This document shows, one piece after another, positions 21,761 to 34,249 of a stretch of 64,000 bases of DNA. The translations under genes were made by a program, and so were the position numbers. Location of the stretch: the NCBI GenBank assembly GCA_030068075.1, contig CM057837.1:25345089-25409088 (forward strand), written 5' to 3'. Position 1 is the stretch's first letter. The number at the start of each line of letters is the position of its first letter. Source of the stretch: Paguma larvata. Taxonomy: Eukaryota > Chordata > Mammalia > Carnivora > Viverridae. The notes beneath the pieces were generated by a model. It did not search any database. It saw nothing but the letters and a program-made list of their open reading frames with translations, and was not told the DNA's origin.

Positions 21761-22120
21761 GAAAATCTTGAAATTGAAAGATTATGCTGGAATATCAGAG
21801 TGGGCCCAGTGTAATCACAGGGACCTTATAAGGGAAAGAGGGAGGCAGGAGAGAGAGATTTGAAGATGCTACACTGATGGCTTTGAAGATGGTGGAAAGG
21901 GGCCAAAAGCCAAGAATAAATGCCAGCAGCTTCTAGAAGCTTAAAAATACATTGGAATAGATTCTCCCCTAGAGCCTTCGGAGAAGAGCCAGCTCTGCTG
22001 ATAACCTTGACCTTAGCCCAACAAGACCCAGGCTGAACTTATAATTATAGTAAATTGATGTTATTTTAAGCCAATAAGTTTGTGGCAATTCGTTACAGCA
22101 ACCATAAGAAACTAATACAG

Positions 22121-23795
22121 CATGTCTTTGTTGTATACAATTATCTCCACATTGAAGGACATATTGCATCCATGGCTCCTGCCCCAAAGGTTCTGGTAGG
22201 GCCCCCCAGTCATGTGACAATCGGAAACACCCCCATGTTTTCAAATGCCCACTACGGCAAAGAGAGCATCCAGCCCATTTGAGCACAACTGCTCGGGGGA
22301 CAGGCAAACCTTTCTTTTCTGCTCCTGACCCCTCAAATTTCCATCACCCCTGCCATTTCCTCTCAGTCGGTGCCAATTCTTTAGATTAAAAGGCTTCTAA
22401 AATATCCAGAAGAAAGAAATGGGGCTTGGTAGCAAAGGTAGAAACAATGGGTACGTGGACAGAAAGACATTCATCCATTTCATTCACTCACAAACATTTG
22501 CCTCTGTAGAAAGGTCTGTTTCTATAGATGTGCTCAACCAAGTGCAAGGACATCACGTGTAGAAGGTTCTGCACCAGCTGGAGGGAGTCAGCTAAAAGCC
22601 CAGCAGCCAGCGTCCCTGATTGACAGCATGAAATCCCATCAGGTCCCCTCCAGCAAGCATGGCTGCCTAGGAGTCTCAGAATCCAGAAAACACCAGATTT
22701 TCATTCTGGGCATGGAGAAACTGGAAAACAGCAGAGCAAGATGGAATTCACACTTGCATGGTCTGCTGGATGAAATGATGCCTTGTCAGTTTTCACTTTG
22801 GTTTTCCTCCCAGACCTGCACACCAGAGACCAGCCCTGCCTTGGGTGGATTGCTGATTCCCCCTGTAAAAAAGCCTTCCATTTTGGGCATCCCTTGTTTG
22901 CTAATGTTAGACACTAGAGCAGGGATGTGGAGAGATTCAGGTGGTTTATCTCTATTTTAGGCATCCAGAGCTTCACAGATCACACCATTATTTCCCATTA
23001 GCCTAAGAATGGTGCCCACTTCTCCCTTAGAGAGAGGCTCTACATAGATAGGTAGTGATTTCTGAAGGCCCATAAAAGAAACAGGAATTCAAAGATATTT
23101 TTTTCTGTCTTCAGCTAACATTTGCTGCGTGCTTCTTTGAATTATTCATTATTAAAATTATGCCATCAGCAAAACCAAGCCATCTCTGTTAAGGGAAGTT
23201 TACCCACAGAAGTTTTAGAAAGTAGAATAAGGATTACAGACACCATGCCTGTTTTTAGCCTAATTGTTTTTTCCTTAAAATCCGAACACTGCCATGACTA
23301 ATGTTACAGAAAAGCAAAAGCTAATTGATTATGTATAGTCACTGGTATATACTTTAATGCTCAAGGTCAACATCTGTTAATAAATGTTACTTTTCTTAGG
23401 TTCGAGAGAATTTTCAGCTATGTCGTATCGTCAATCTTCTTCAAAGGGAAAACCATCACCGAAGACACGTGAACAACATTTTTTTATGTCAGAAAAGTCT
23501 TATTCTTATGTTTTCGAAAAAGAGTCATGGCCAAGTTCTCATTGGGATCCTAAGGTTACTCTAATTGGGTTTCTATACCTCTCTCCATCATGTCCCCCTA
23601 ACCCCCCAAAAAGGGCATGTACTCATGCACTCATATGCACATACACATACAGAGTTGAATTTCTTTGGGACTTCCCCTTTCTGCCTTCAGCTTAGAGTCA
23701 CAGGTCAGGATAAGTGTCAAAAAGAGAAAATTTATCCCACTCCAGTTCTTCCTACATCCCAAGGACCTGGCCTTGGAGAAAGATGGTCTTTGTAA
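22121..23795. other. Unique sequence
   Basis: No gene is recognised. Frames at 22628-22960 and 23384-23695 (110 and 103 codons) have no family features. Confidence 0.5.
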
Positions 23796-23823
23796 AAATG
23801 AATGAATAAATGAATGAATGAAG
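23796..23823. repeat. TGAA simple repeat
   Basis: About seven units of the tetranucleotide TGAA (with one AATAAA variation). Confidence 0.85.
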
Positions 23824-23864
23824 CCAAGGTGTGGGAAATACCACAAGGTTATTTATGCAAATTC

Positions 23865-24060
23865 CACAAGCCACGACCTGTGTGACCTCAGGCAAATTGC
23901 TGACCCTTTCTGTGTCTGTGTTCTTATCAGCAAAATCTGGATAATCCTACTACCAACCTCATAGGGTTATGTGAGAATTACATGCATGGATACATGAAAA
24001 CCATCTTTAACAGAGGAAGATATATAGTAAATGAATGGAAAGAGAGAGGATGCTTAGATA
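23865..24060 (+). repeat. MIR SINE
   Basis: Clear MIR order: 'gtgtgacctcaggcaaattg', 'ctgaccctttctgtgtctg', 'gcaaaatctggataatccta', 'ctcatagggttatgtgagaa'. Sense orientation. Confidence 0.88.
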
Positions 24061-25019
24061 GATTTTTAAAAATAAGTCGTTGCTAGAGTAGCAGGCTTCA
24101 GAGATCAATCAGCCACTCAACAAGGATTGATTTAGCACTAAGGAAAAGGCAGGCTCTGGGCTTGTTGCTATGGTTATGATCATAACCCGTCAAGCTGGGT
24201 TTTGAGAATCACGGAGCCCTTGGTGCAGTCTCCCCAGAACACACAGAGTCTCCATGTAATTGACATGTTCAAACCATCAAACCGTCACTATCTTGATGTG
24301 GACTGAGCAGTATACGTGCCGCTGGCTTGATTCTCTGCGGGGAAAACGACGCAAGAGTAACAAGATGATGGAGGCATTATAGGCTTTAAGGCTGATTGGC
24401 TTTGAAAACACTCTAATTAAAGGCATTCTAGAGTCATTATAGACAACTTTAAATAGTCTATCCGTCATTTAAAGAAAACAAAATGTATAGTGACTCCCCT
24501 ATAGCAGTCACTGTTCTTTGGCACCAGGATGAAAATTTGATCACAGCGCACCCCAAATTAAATATTCACAAATAACGTTATCATCATTCCTACAAATCCA
24601 GCAGAAACGGAACCCTACCCAAGGCACGGTCTCGAGTACTACCATTTCTAAAATGTGAAAGCACGGGGGGCCTTCATGAGGTCCCTGGGGATCAGGCTTA
24701 AATTAATCAGCAACACCCTTTCTGTCATCTGTAAAAGCTGCGTCCATCAACCCTCAATCAAGCCCCTTCTTAACAGGACGTAGCTTTGGGAACAAGGCAG
24801 GATTCGTGCAGCAGAGGAACCATGATCTGTAAACCAGGCTCTAGAAGCTGGTCTTGTTTTCAGCTGACGAGCACTCACCACCGAGAGCGTTTGTTTATAT
24901 AACTTATTCTACAGAACTCTCAGGATCAATCCAGCAATGCAGAGATTCCAAAGGAAATGGCTCCTGCTACACGAGCAACTAGTCGTATTTTCTGCAAAGC
25001 TTCAAGGCACATTTGCAGC
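24061..25019. other. Unique sequence
   Basis: No gene or repeat is recognised. Confidence 0.5.
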
Positions 25020-25700
25020 TTTGTTTCTGAGCAGAAGCACAGCTGAATATTCCACTATATATATGGGTATATATACACACCTATATATATATATATATAT
25101 ATACACATATATACATATATGTGGATATACATATACATATATATGTGTATATATATATGGGCATACATATACATATATATGGGTATATATACACACCCAT
25201 ATACATATATATGAGTATACATATACATACACATGGGTATATATATATATATATATACACACTCATATACATATACATATATATACATATATGTGGGTAT
25301 ATATACATATACATATATATGTACACACATGTATATATATGTACATATATATGTATATGGGTATATATATACATATACATGGGTGTGTGTATATATATAT
25401 ATGTATATATATATATACACACACACCACATCGTCTTTATCCATTTCTCTATTGACATACACTTAGGTTGTTTCTGTATCTTGGCTATTGTGAATAATGC
25501 TGCAATAAACATGGGAGCACAGATATTTTGATCTATTTTCATTTCCTTTGGATATGCACCCAGTAGAATTGCTAGATCATACAGCAGTTCTATTTTTAAC
25601 TCTCTGAGTTATCTCCACACTGTTTTCCATAGTGGCTGAAACAATTTACATTCCCGCCAACAGCGTACAAGGGTTCCCTTTTCTATAATTGCATTCAATT
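25020..25700 (-). mobile_element. L1 3' fragment interrupted by repeat expansion
   Basis: To the right of the AT-rich repeat, 'cgtctttatccatttctcta', 'ctattgtgaataatgctgca' and 'aataaacatgggagcacaga' read as the end of L1 ORF2 on the minus strand. To the left, 'agctgaatattccactatat' is the next L1 segment in the same orientation. The repeat at 25056-25425 therefore occupies a place where L1 normally has a short TATATAC run. Confidence 0.8.
25056..25425. repeat. TATA/CATA-rich simple repeat, about 370 bp
   Basis: Alternating purine-pyrimidine TA, CA and TG steps run almost without break, with recurrent motifs such as tatatgggtatatat. All open frames here translate to Tyr-Ile-type low-complexity peptides and are not genes. 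The sequence is rich in self-complementary segments and could extrude cruciforms. Confidence 0.93.
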
Positions 25701-25929
25701 TATAGAACTAGTACAAGTGATCCTTATCATAACTCTGTTGAAGCATGATTATCCCCATTCTGTATGCAGAGTACATTTTTTAATTCACCATTATCCTCTA
25801 CCATAAAGGAATAGAGATTTCTAGGAAGAAATTTTTCTAAGGTTCAGAGTTGGAAACCCCAGTGTATCAGCCTCCAAAGCCGATGTTCTAGATCAATGCA
25901 CCTGTGGTCAGTGGTTTCTTCCACGCCAG

Positions 25930-27900
25930 CTTTAAAACAAACAAAAAAGCTCTTTATTGAAGCATAATAGACATAGAATAAACTACACACCTGTAAAGAA
26001 TACATTATAAGTTTTGACATATAGACCCTCGTGAAACCAAAAAGACAATCAAGATAATGAATGTCTCCATCACACATCACAAAAGTCTCCTTGTACCCCT
26101 TTGTAACCTTTCTCATATTCTGCCCTATCTCCCACTCCCCATAACTTGTTGCTGTGGTCACTCTTTACATTTTCTAGAATTTTATATAAACGGAATTCTA
26201 CCATACCATACTATTTCTGTGGTCTGGTTTCTGTCACAAGGCCTAATAGTTTTGAGATTCATCCATGTCGTTGCATGTATCAATAATTCATTACACGTGT
26301 TGCTGAGTCCTACTTCATTACATAGATACACCAACGCTTGTTTCTCCATTTACCTACTGACGGGCATTGGGGTGTTTCCAGATGTGGCTGTCACAATCCA
26401 AGTGCCTCTCAGTATTTGCGTGCAAGCGTTTGTATGGACTTCTGTTTCCATTTCTCCTGGGTAAATGCCTAGGCGTGGCTGGATCATAAAAGTGTGATTC
26501 ACTTTTTTTTAATTATTTTTTTATATTTATTTTTGAGAAAGAGAGACTGACTGAGCAGGGGAGGTGCACAGAGAGAGGGAGACAGAATCCAAAGCAGGCT
26601 CCAGGCTCCCAGCTGTCAGCACAGAGCCCGACTCAAGACTTGAACCCACAAACCATGAGATCATGACCTGAGCTGAAGTCAGACACTTAACCGACTGAGC
26701 CACCCAGGTGCCACTGTGTGATTCACTTTTAAGGAATCTACCACACTATTTCCCAAAGTCCTTTCTCCATTTCCTATTCCTGCCGGGAGTGGATCAGAGT
26801 TCGAGTTACACTGCATCTTTGCCAACAGTTGCTATGATCGGTCGTTTTTAATTTTGAACATCCCAAAACGTGGGTGGGGGTCTCTGTTTTAATTCACATT
26901 TACCTTCTCAATGATAATGGTGGGTATCTTTTCATATGTTTATTGGCCATCCATATATTTTCTTTAGTGAAGCATCCAAATCTTTGCACAGTTTTTATTG
27001 GGTTGTTTGTGGTTACTGAGTTTAATGAGTTTTAAAATTATACTCTGGACATAAATACTTTGTCAGATTTACGTGTAAGTGTTTTCTCTCCTTAGCTTGC
27101 ATTTTCACTCTTATGAGTGCCTATCAAAGAGGAGCCATTCTTACCTCTGACAAGGTCTAACTTTTCTTTTATGGATTGTGCTTTTGATGCCATTTTAAAG
27201 AAATCTTTGCCTGATCCAAAGGCACAAGTATTTTCTCCCAGAAGGTTTATAGTTTGGTGTTTACATTTATGTCTATGATTCATTGAGTTAATTTTGTACA
27301 TGTGAGAGACGGGAGTCAAAGTTCGTTTTTTAAGTAGGGACGTCTAATTATTCTAACATCACCTGTTAAAAAAAAATTATCCTTCTGTTGTTAAATTGCC
27401 TTTGTAGCTTTATCACAAACAAGTTGACTGTATACACACGGGTTACTACTGGACCCTGTTCTGTTCCATTCACTACTTGTCTATCCTGATGCCAACACCA
27501 CACTGCCCTCGTTGCTATAGCTTTAAAATAAGTCTTAAAGTCAGGGAGTGTAAGTCTTCCAGTTTTGCTCTTCAACAAAGTTGCTTTAATTATACCAGCT
27601 GCTTTGTATTTCCACAGGAATTTGAGATCCTCTTGTCACTTTCTTAAAAAAAAAAATAAATCCTATTGACATTTTGATTGGAATTGCATTGAATCAGCCT
27701 ATCAGTTTATACAAAACAACAACAACAAATGCCTGGTAGAATTTCCATGGATATAGAATTCTAGGTGGTTGTTTTTCTTGCAGTACTTTAACACTATTGT
27801 TCCATGGTCTTCGGTTTGTGTCATTTTCAACAAGAACTCTGCTATCATCCTTGTGTTTGTTCCAGTATATGTAGTAAGTGTGTTATAGCGTGTTTTTCCA
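25930..27900 (-). mobile_element. Old L1 fragment, antisense, with SINE
   Basis: Landmarks on the + strand include 'gaagcataatagacatagaa', 'gtggtctggtttctgtcaca', 'tagttttgagattcatccat', 'gtatcttttcatatgtttat' and 'tgttccatggtcttcggttt'. They are the reverse complement of old mammalian L1 (L1M-type) sequence. A CAN-SINE splits it at 26507-26715. Divergence is high and subfamily cannot be assigned. The open frame 26057-26464 lies inside and is not a gene. Confidence 0.75.
26507..26715 (-). mobile_element. CAN-SINE
   Basis: Full-length minus-strand copy, T tail to head (ends 'gactgagccacccaggtgcc'). A perfect 15-bp duplication, gtgtgattcactttt, flanks it at 26492-26506 and 26716-26730. Confidence 0.97.
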
Positions 27901-27989
27901 CAGAAATAATTTTAAAATACAAGTAAAAACCATAAAATGTTTTTCTCCTATTCTATTAGCAAAGATCTGAACTATTGTCTAGCTGTGAG

Positions 27990-28205
27990 GACACAGGCAC
28001 TATCTGCTCTGTTGGTGGGAATACAAATCAGGGCCGATTTTTTGCGATGATAATTTGATATAATCTATCCCCAAACCGTCTGAACCTTTTTACTTTTCTC
28101 CTAGCATTTTTCTCTAGAGAAAATTTCAACAACTGCGGGAGTATACAAAACCATGTATGGCCACATTGTCTGAAGTCAAAACTTCAAAATACGAATTATA
28201 AATAG
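27990..28205 (+). mobile_element. Old L1 ORF2-end fragment
   Basis: 'ctgctctgttggtgggaata' and downstream 'ctcctagcatttttctctag' resemble the sense strand near the end of L1 ORF2 in old families. Similarity is weak and boundaries are uncertain. Confidence 0.5.
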
Positions 28206-29784
28206 GTTTTTTAAACATGACTTTACATATCAAGAAAGTCTACCCTATAAAACAAGTGGACAAGGATTATTGGCATAGAAATATGTATCAGTAAAGATAC
28301 TTTTGAATATACGCAGCAAGAAACACAATTCGAACAAGATTAGGAGAGAAAATGAAAAGTTATTAGCTCCTATAACCCAAGGAAAAGAAATATGACTGAA
28401 CAACCCAAATATAAGAAAAGAACAACTGGCAAGAAAATAGACAAAAAGCTGGAGGGCTGTATATCAAACTATGAAACAGACGCTCTCTGCATTGCGGGAC
28501 TGTGGAGAATTCCTACTTTCTCCTTGACACATTTCTCCAGGGTTTCAACACTTACCATATGAGTAAGAAAAAAAAAATCCGGTATTTCAAAATAAAACTT
28601 CAAAAGAGTCCAAAATCTTATCAGGCTCTGGGGATGAATTTTTCATATTTGCAGTGAAACATTATGGAAAATGTTTAATTTTTAATAATCTAAAGGAACA
28701 CACGGAAATATTTTCTTCAAACTCTTTTGGAGTCCTGTTCTTCAACGTAGTAGCTTGATAACTCAAAGCACTACCCTCCTTTAAACAAAATATTTAAAAG
28801 CGTAGCTGTTTGCCAAACAGTCTCTGAAGAATTTAAACCCCAAATGCCACCACCACTCCCCCTTCCCCCACACCAGGGTCCTAAATGCCTCAGCAACACT
28901 TGATAGACAAGAAGGAATGCATGCCCCCCTTGCATCCCCTGCCCAGCCAGGAAATTTTCAGTAGAACCTACGTGTAACGTGATGAGTCCTCCATGAGATC
29001 ACGGTAGCACAGGACATGTAAGCAAAGAACACAACTTCCAGCATGGCCGCGTCAACGGGGACGTCCCATCCCTGCCCTCTGTGCACCATCATGGCAGAGA
29101 TACGCCAGGATTTTACATTTTAAATTATATCACAGGGCCAAGACAGACAGAAAGTGGCACTGAGTTTCCTTGGGCCATTCAACGGAGTTGTGTGAATACC
29201 AATCTCTAAGTGTCCTAGGTCTTACTTATTCATGCTTTGTCATTTTTATCGATTCTTCAGTTGTTCCTAGCACTCACTCACTCAACCAGAGTCCACCAAA
29301 AGGATTCCAATGCTAGTGGCTAGAAGGTATTGGGAAAGAGATTTTTCCTCTTTCTCCTTGTTTCCACAGAGAGAGAGACATCAGTCAGAGTAATACCCCT
29401 GCCTCTCCCTGACCTTCACTTTCCCTCCCCATGGGAGGAGAAGGGGCTTCACTGATGGTTGGGGTTGGGATAAAGACGTAGGTGTTGTTTCTCTGCTTCT
29501 TTGTGTTTCCTTGGGATCTGCCTTCCCACAACGTGTAAGGGCTTTGGTCTTCTCCTGGGGAAAAGCTGAAAGCTTAGCAGTAGAAACTCTGCCCATACAG
29601 ACCAATCCACGGTTTTCCAGAATGGGCTGGACTAGATGGTTAAGTCTGCCAACTTGGGGATTGACAATAGGAAGCACCAAGTCCATGGTGTTTCAACTGC
29701 TCTAAGAGTCCCAACACTGACATTTTCCTCTAAACCTGCCTGATTTCTCTATCTCAGATTGACTGAGGATTCAAGTGAGGAAAT
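28206..29784. other. Unique AT-rich sequence
   Basis: No gene or named repeat is recognised. The 101-codon minus-strand frame at 29381-29686 has no known features. Confidence 0.5.
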
Positions 29785-30130
29785 TTTTACCCAGAAATCT
29801 CACTTCTCGAATTCACTTTAGGAAGCCACCTCTATAAGAAACAACATATGCACAAATAGCAAAATATTGGCAACGGTTCAAATGCATAGTCACAGAACAC
29901 TGGTTGCATAAACTTATGGTACCATACACGTAACTGTAATGTTAGCCATTAAAAAAAAAATGAGGACGATCTCTATAAAGTGATACGGAATACTTCCAGG
30001 GTGTATTATTAAGTGAAAAACACAAGGTTCAAAAGAGTTATTTAGCATAGTTTTTGCAGAGGAGCAAAGGGGAAGAATACACACTTTCATACACACATGT
30101 ATGTATTTACTTCATTTTTCACAAAGATAA
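29785..30130 (+). mobile_element. Old L1 ORF2 end and 3' UTR
   Basis: The order 'aatctcacttctcgaattca', 'aaatagcaaaatattggcaa', 'aaacttatggtaccatacac', 'tgttagccattaaaaaaaa' and 'attattaagtgaaaaacaca' follows the end of an old L1 in sense orientation. An AT-rich simple repeat follows. Confidence 0.78.
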
Positions 30131-30139
30131 GGATTGCCC

Positions 30140-30215
30140 TTATATAATAAATATATGTAATAATATATATTAAATTTATATATATATATATATATATAAA
30201 TTATATATATATAGT
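30140..30215. repeat. AT-rich simple repeat
   Basis: A (TA)n run with short interruptions follows the 3' end of the L1 fragment and probably grew from it. It contains self-complementary TATATA and ATATAT arms around 'aaattt' and 'aaatta'. Confidence 0.88.
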
Positions 30216-32395
30216 AAAAAGTTATCTAAGGGGATAACAGGAATAGAGGTAGAAAAAATAAAGATGGCAGAAAAACTAAAGACGGCGAGGAGACTTTTGA
30301 CTATACCTTTTGCATAGTTTTGACTTCTGAATCATGTAGCTGTTTTTCTTTTTTAAAATTAATATTGAGCCAACAGAATGAAAAACAAGCTATACAATTG
30401 AATGCAGACACACGTTAATGTAACTGTATATCAAGTTGATAGCAATGCCACATAGAAAAGATCAGGAATTAATTCAAGTAATTTTTTATAGCACAGTTCT
30501 TTGACTGCATAGACTTAAGATACATTCTAAGAACACAAAAAACTGCCCCAAAATCTTGAATTTTACTTGGTTCTTTGTCAAAGGTAGTGATATTAACATA
30601 ATAATCCTGAAACTACTTCATGTGTTTTTAAAGATAGAACAAATTCATAAATATAGTGATTTGCAGGAAGACCAGTTAGCAAAAAGGAGAAGGGAAATGT
30701 AAATATTGAGTAACGGAGAGTGAGAAAGAAACCTATGATATTCTATTTGAATTAGAGGTATCAATAAAAGCTCAAAAGTTAAACCATCTATCCTTTTTTC
30801 CCTAGCTCTGCCCACCGAAAAGGTCTAGAATCAAAGACACCCTAGCAGCAATAAGCATACCTACGGTCCAGTTCTTCTTCTAGATATTATTCTACAATAA
30901 AAGGAACTAGAGCTCCTTGGAGAAATGGCCGATTCCATATCTGGGGCAGGGAAAGTAGAAGATGAGGCTGGACCATCTTGTTGGGCGAAAACAACAAAGA
31001 AATGCTCAATATGAAGGGACACATCCAAAGAGCACTGGAGTCAGTTCTAAGGACTCCAAATTTGAAACAAATTGAGAAAAATAAAACGATCTGTTAATTT
31101 AAAAATAAACCAATTAATCCAAACTACTCCTTAAAAATAAGTGAGGGAGATCTTTATAGAAAAATGTCAGCTAAGAAATGTAAAAGGACAGAATTAGAAA
31201 ATTACTGTTTTTCCACCACTGATGTAATTATTGACTTAGGCAAGGATCATCTATGGATGTTAAAATCCTTGAGTGAAATTCATGGGGTGAAAGCTTATTG
31301 AGGACAGGATATTCACACAGTCTCAAAGCACCACCCACAGGTTATGGATTAAACGGGGAATTGTTACAGTGCAGTAATCTAGAGAAGCGCACCAGAACTA
31401 AGTGATGGAGCTTGCCCTTAGAACCAATGGGACAAATTGCTGGCTTGTGCCTCTTGATGTGATGAAACAGGAAGAACACAACATCACCCGGATGGCGTTC
31501 TCAGGAAAAATGTTTAATTCTATTTGATCATAAGGAAACATACAGGCAAATCCAGATTACGGAACATTCTACAAGACCTCCAAGTCAGGACCTTCCAAGT
31601 ATCCATGTGTAGCAATAGGGGAATTCTTCTAGATTAAAAAGAAACTATGGAGATATAATAAATAAATGCAATATGTGAAAAAAAGTCAGCTATAAAGGAC
31701 ATTACTGGGTAACTAGAAACACAGATGCTGTATTGTATGCATTTAAAATTTTTGGATACAATCATTGTGTCGCGGTCATAAAAAAGCATTCTTATTCACA
31801 AGGAGATATTTTTAAAATATAAATGGGGGGAGAGGGATGCCACTTACTGTCTCCCTAAAACTCCAAATTATAATACCTGAACAGATAATACCAACTTATT
31901 CTGACCTAGCCAAAAACTACCCTCACCCTCCTAGCTTGTTGAAGTGTTCTTATCAAAATTCCCAATAAGCATCGTTTCATTACTCTCGTTTTTTCTTTAT
32001 TTCTGTCTTATCTTTCCTGTGGGACAGGGAACATGTCTTCTCTTTTGTACTCCCCATGGCCTCTAAAACCGTATCTTACAAGCTCGAAAACACACAAATT
32101 CTTACTGTGCTTGGTAACGTTTTCGTATTTTCTGAAGTTATTTGCCAGCACTAATTATGTCACATAATTGTGGTATCCCCTAATAGATTAGGGCATCATA
32201 GGGCATCATAACCACCTCTGCTTCATGAAGAACTAAGATTAAGACTTAATTCACCCATTCAAAAATATCTACCTAATATCAATATGATAATCATTTTAAG
32301 TATAATTCTTTCCAAAATGGAACCAGCCCCCTTTAGCCTCTTGCAAGATCTGAACTAGAAAAAGACCCAGGATCATCTGCCCTACTCATTCCCAA
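30216..32395. other. Unique AT-rich sequence
   Basis: No open frame of 60 codons or more and no recognised repeat. It includes a 10-bp tandem duplication (agggcatcat twice) near 32187-32210. Confidence 0.5.
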
Positions 32396-32590
32396 ACCTA
32401 GTAGCACGAAAGAATCACTCTAAAGCTTTGAAATATCCGTGGACATACAGAAATGCCACATATTCAATCAGCCGAGTACCCAGCACAGATCATTTCTGCA
32501 TTTTGTAACTTTTTTCCAGGTTTTCTCTGGATTTTTTAAAATTTTACATGAAAAAATCATCACAGATGCATTTCAAGTACGGTGCTAGAG
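32396..32590 (+). repeat. Direct repeat, copy A
   Basis: This segment shares its order of motifs with 33803-33995: 'ctctaaagct', 'tgaaatatcc', 'acatacagaaatg', 'gtacccagcac', 'ccaggttttctctggat', 'catcacagatgcattt'. The two copies lie 1.4 kb apart in direct orientation and differ by many substitutions and small indels. They could be a local duplication or two fragments of one old interspersed repeat. Confidence 0.8.
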
Positions 32591-33802
32591 TCCTGGGGAA
32601 AAAAGGACAAACAAGGCACGATCTCTGTTCTCAATTCAGTGGGAGAGGCAGACAGGTCATCACAACATGAAACGATATATGTCACAATAAATACAGATGA
32701 TAAGAAGCACATAACCTACCACTGAAGGGGGCTGGTTTCCATTCTGGAAGAATTATACTTACAATGACCATCATCTGTTGAGTACTATGAGCGCCACAGG
32801 ACAGACCCTGTCAAATCAAGGCTGCCTTGGAGTTTCTAAGACCATGGTTATACTACTTCCCATGGCTATGCCATGTCTGGCTAGAAACCTCAAAATAAGC
32901 TTCAAAACTAAGGCAACCTGAAGCTCTGCTTATCCCCTAAAGCCTCCAGATCCTTCGCACCCCTGATCTGCAGAGGGGTTTGTCAAGTGTCTGCAGCGCA
33001 GATGTGGAAATCCATCGGTTCCCCAAAGATGCTACGTACGACAGCTGTGATGAAAGCACCCTCGCTGCACAAAAGAGGCGCTGTTCTCTCATCTTCTCTC
33101 TAGCCCAATAATTGCACAGTGCACAGGCTTGTTATTAAGAACTGGGCATCATCATGAAAAACATGTTGTTGGAAAACACCTGCATTGGCAAAGCAAAAAT
33201 GAGCTGACCCAATTATTTTCTCCATTTCTAATTCTGGATGGGAGATGAAGAGTAACTGAAAAAGAACACATTGGCAAGAAATGGAGAGAATTCTGCTTGG
33301 AGGGGGGAAAAAATGCCCACAGAGCTCTATTGGACACAACTTTGAAGTATCATCTAATTATATACTTTTACACACCCCCTTCCCCCCCCATGAAAAATGC
33401 CAGGGGTGAAAACGTGTCGCCCACAGCCTTTCCCCACCAATGATTTCTCCCTCACATCGAATTTGAAGTTTTTTAAAATTCCAATCTAGAGCTCTTTGAA
33501 GGATAATGATGGGAAAGAGACCCTGCCAAGCACGCAGGATGGGATTCAATGCACTATGACTGGAACAGATGGCTCAAGCAGAAGCCACCAATTCAACGTG
33601 ACAGCCCACGATTAAACTGCTCCCTTTAAGTCTTCAGCAGTTTTGTGACCCAGTCCTTATTAGCTCTCAAGAAAACACAAAGAGACTTGGGCTACATAAG
33701 CACCAACAAGGCACTTTTCAAATACCATGGGGACTTGAACGAGATCGGAACGAGAAAGGGACACAGAAGGGATCTGCCCTTCTCACTCTAGGTAGTGCTT
33801 GT
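32591..33802. other. Unique sequence between direct repeats
   Basis: No gene is recognised. Short minus-strand frames (33100-33339, 33358-33549) carry no features. Confidence 0.5.
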
Positions 33803-33995
33803 GTGCTAGGTAGCACAAAAGTATCCCTCTAAAGCTCTGAAATATCCCTGCATATTTCCAACATACAGAAATGACATAGAGTAAATCAGCCAAGTACCCA
33901 GCACGGATCATTTTTGTATTTTGCATTTTTCCCAGGTTTTCTCTGGATGTTTTGATTTTAATGAAAAGTCATCACAGATGCATTTTAAGTATGCT
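33803..33995 (+). repeat. Direct repeat, copy B
   Basis: Counterpart of 32396-32590, with an extra 'catatttcca' insert near 33850 relative to copy A. Sequence beyond 'catcacagatgcatttt' differs from that after copy A, so the shared unit ends near 33995. Confidence 0.8.
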
Positions 33996-34249
33996 TTCTA
34001 TTCCTGCATGGCTTCTGTGTCTCTCCCTAGACAATTATTATTTTGAAGATGGGATGTTCCTTTCCTATATCTTCACATTTTTAGTATAAATGTGTGTCTC
34101 CATAAATGACATATTATTTTAGGTTTTAAAATATTCATAAATATAGTACTGTACATATTCTGTAACTGAGATTTTTCACTGAACATTTTACTTTAAATTT
34201 ATCCATGATACATGAGATGTATTTCACTTATTTTCATTGAAGTAGTCAT

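Larger units (their letters stand above)
21180..22120 (+). repeat. MLT1-like (MaLR) solo LTR split by two SINEs
   Basis: The left part (to about 21299) has 'gatgtgattaagttgaaaat'. After two SINEs the element resumes at 21761 with 'gtgggcccagtgtaatcaca', 'gggaccttataagggaaag', 'gaagatgctacactgatggc', 'ttctcccctagagccttcgg' and ends 'gaaactaatacag' near 22120. This is the standard MLT1 LTR order. Confidence 0.8.

Noticed and set aside
24937..25542. Open frames of up to 172 codons on both strands rich in Tyr and Ile
   Set aside because: They are translations of the TATA/CATA simple repeat, open in several frames at once, so not genes.
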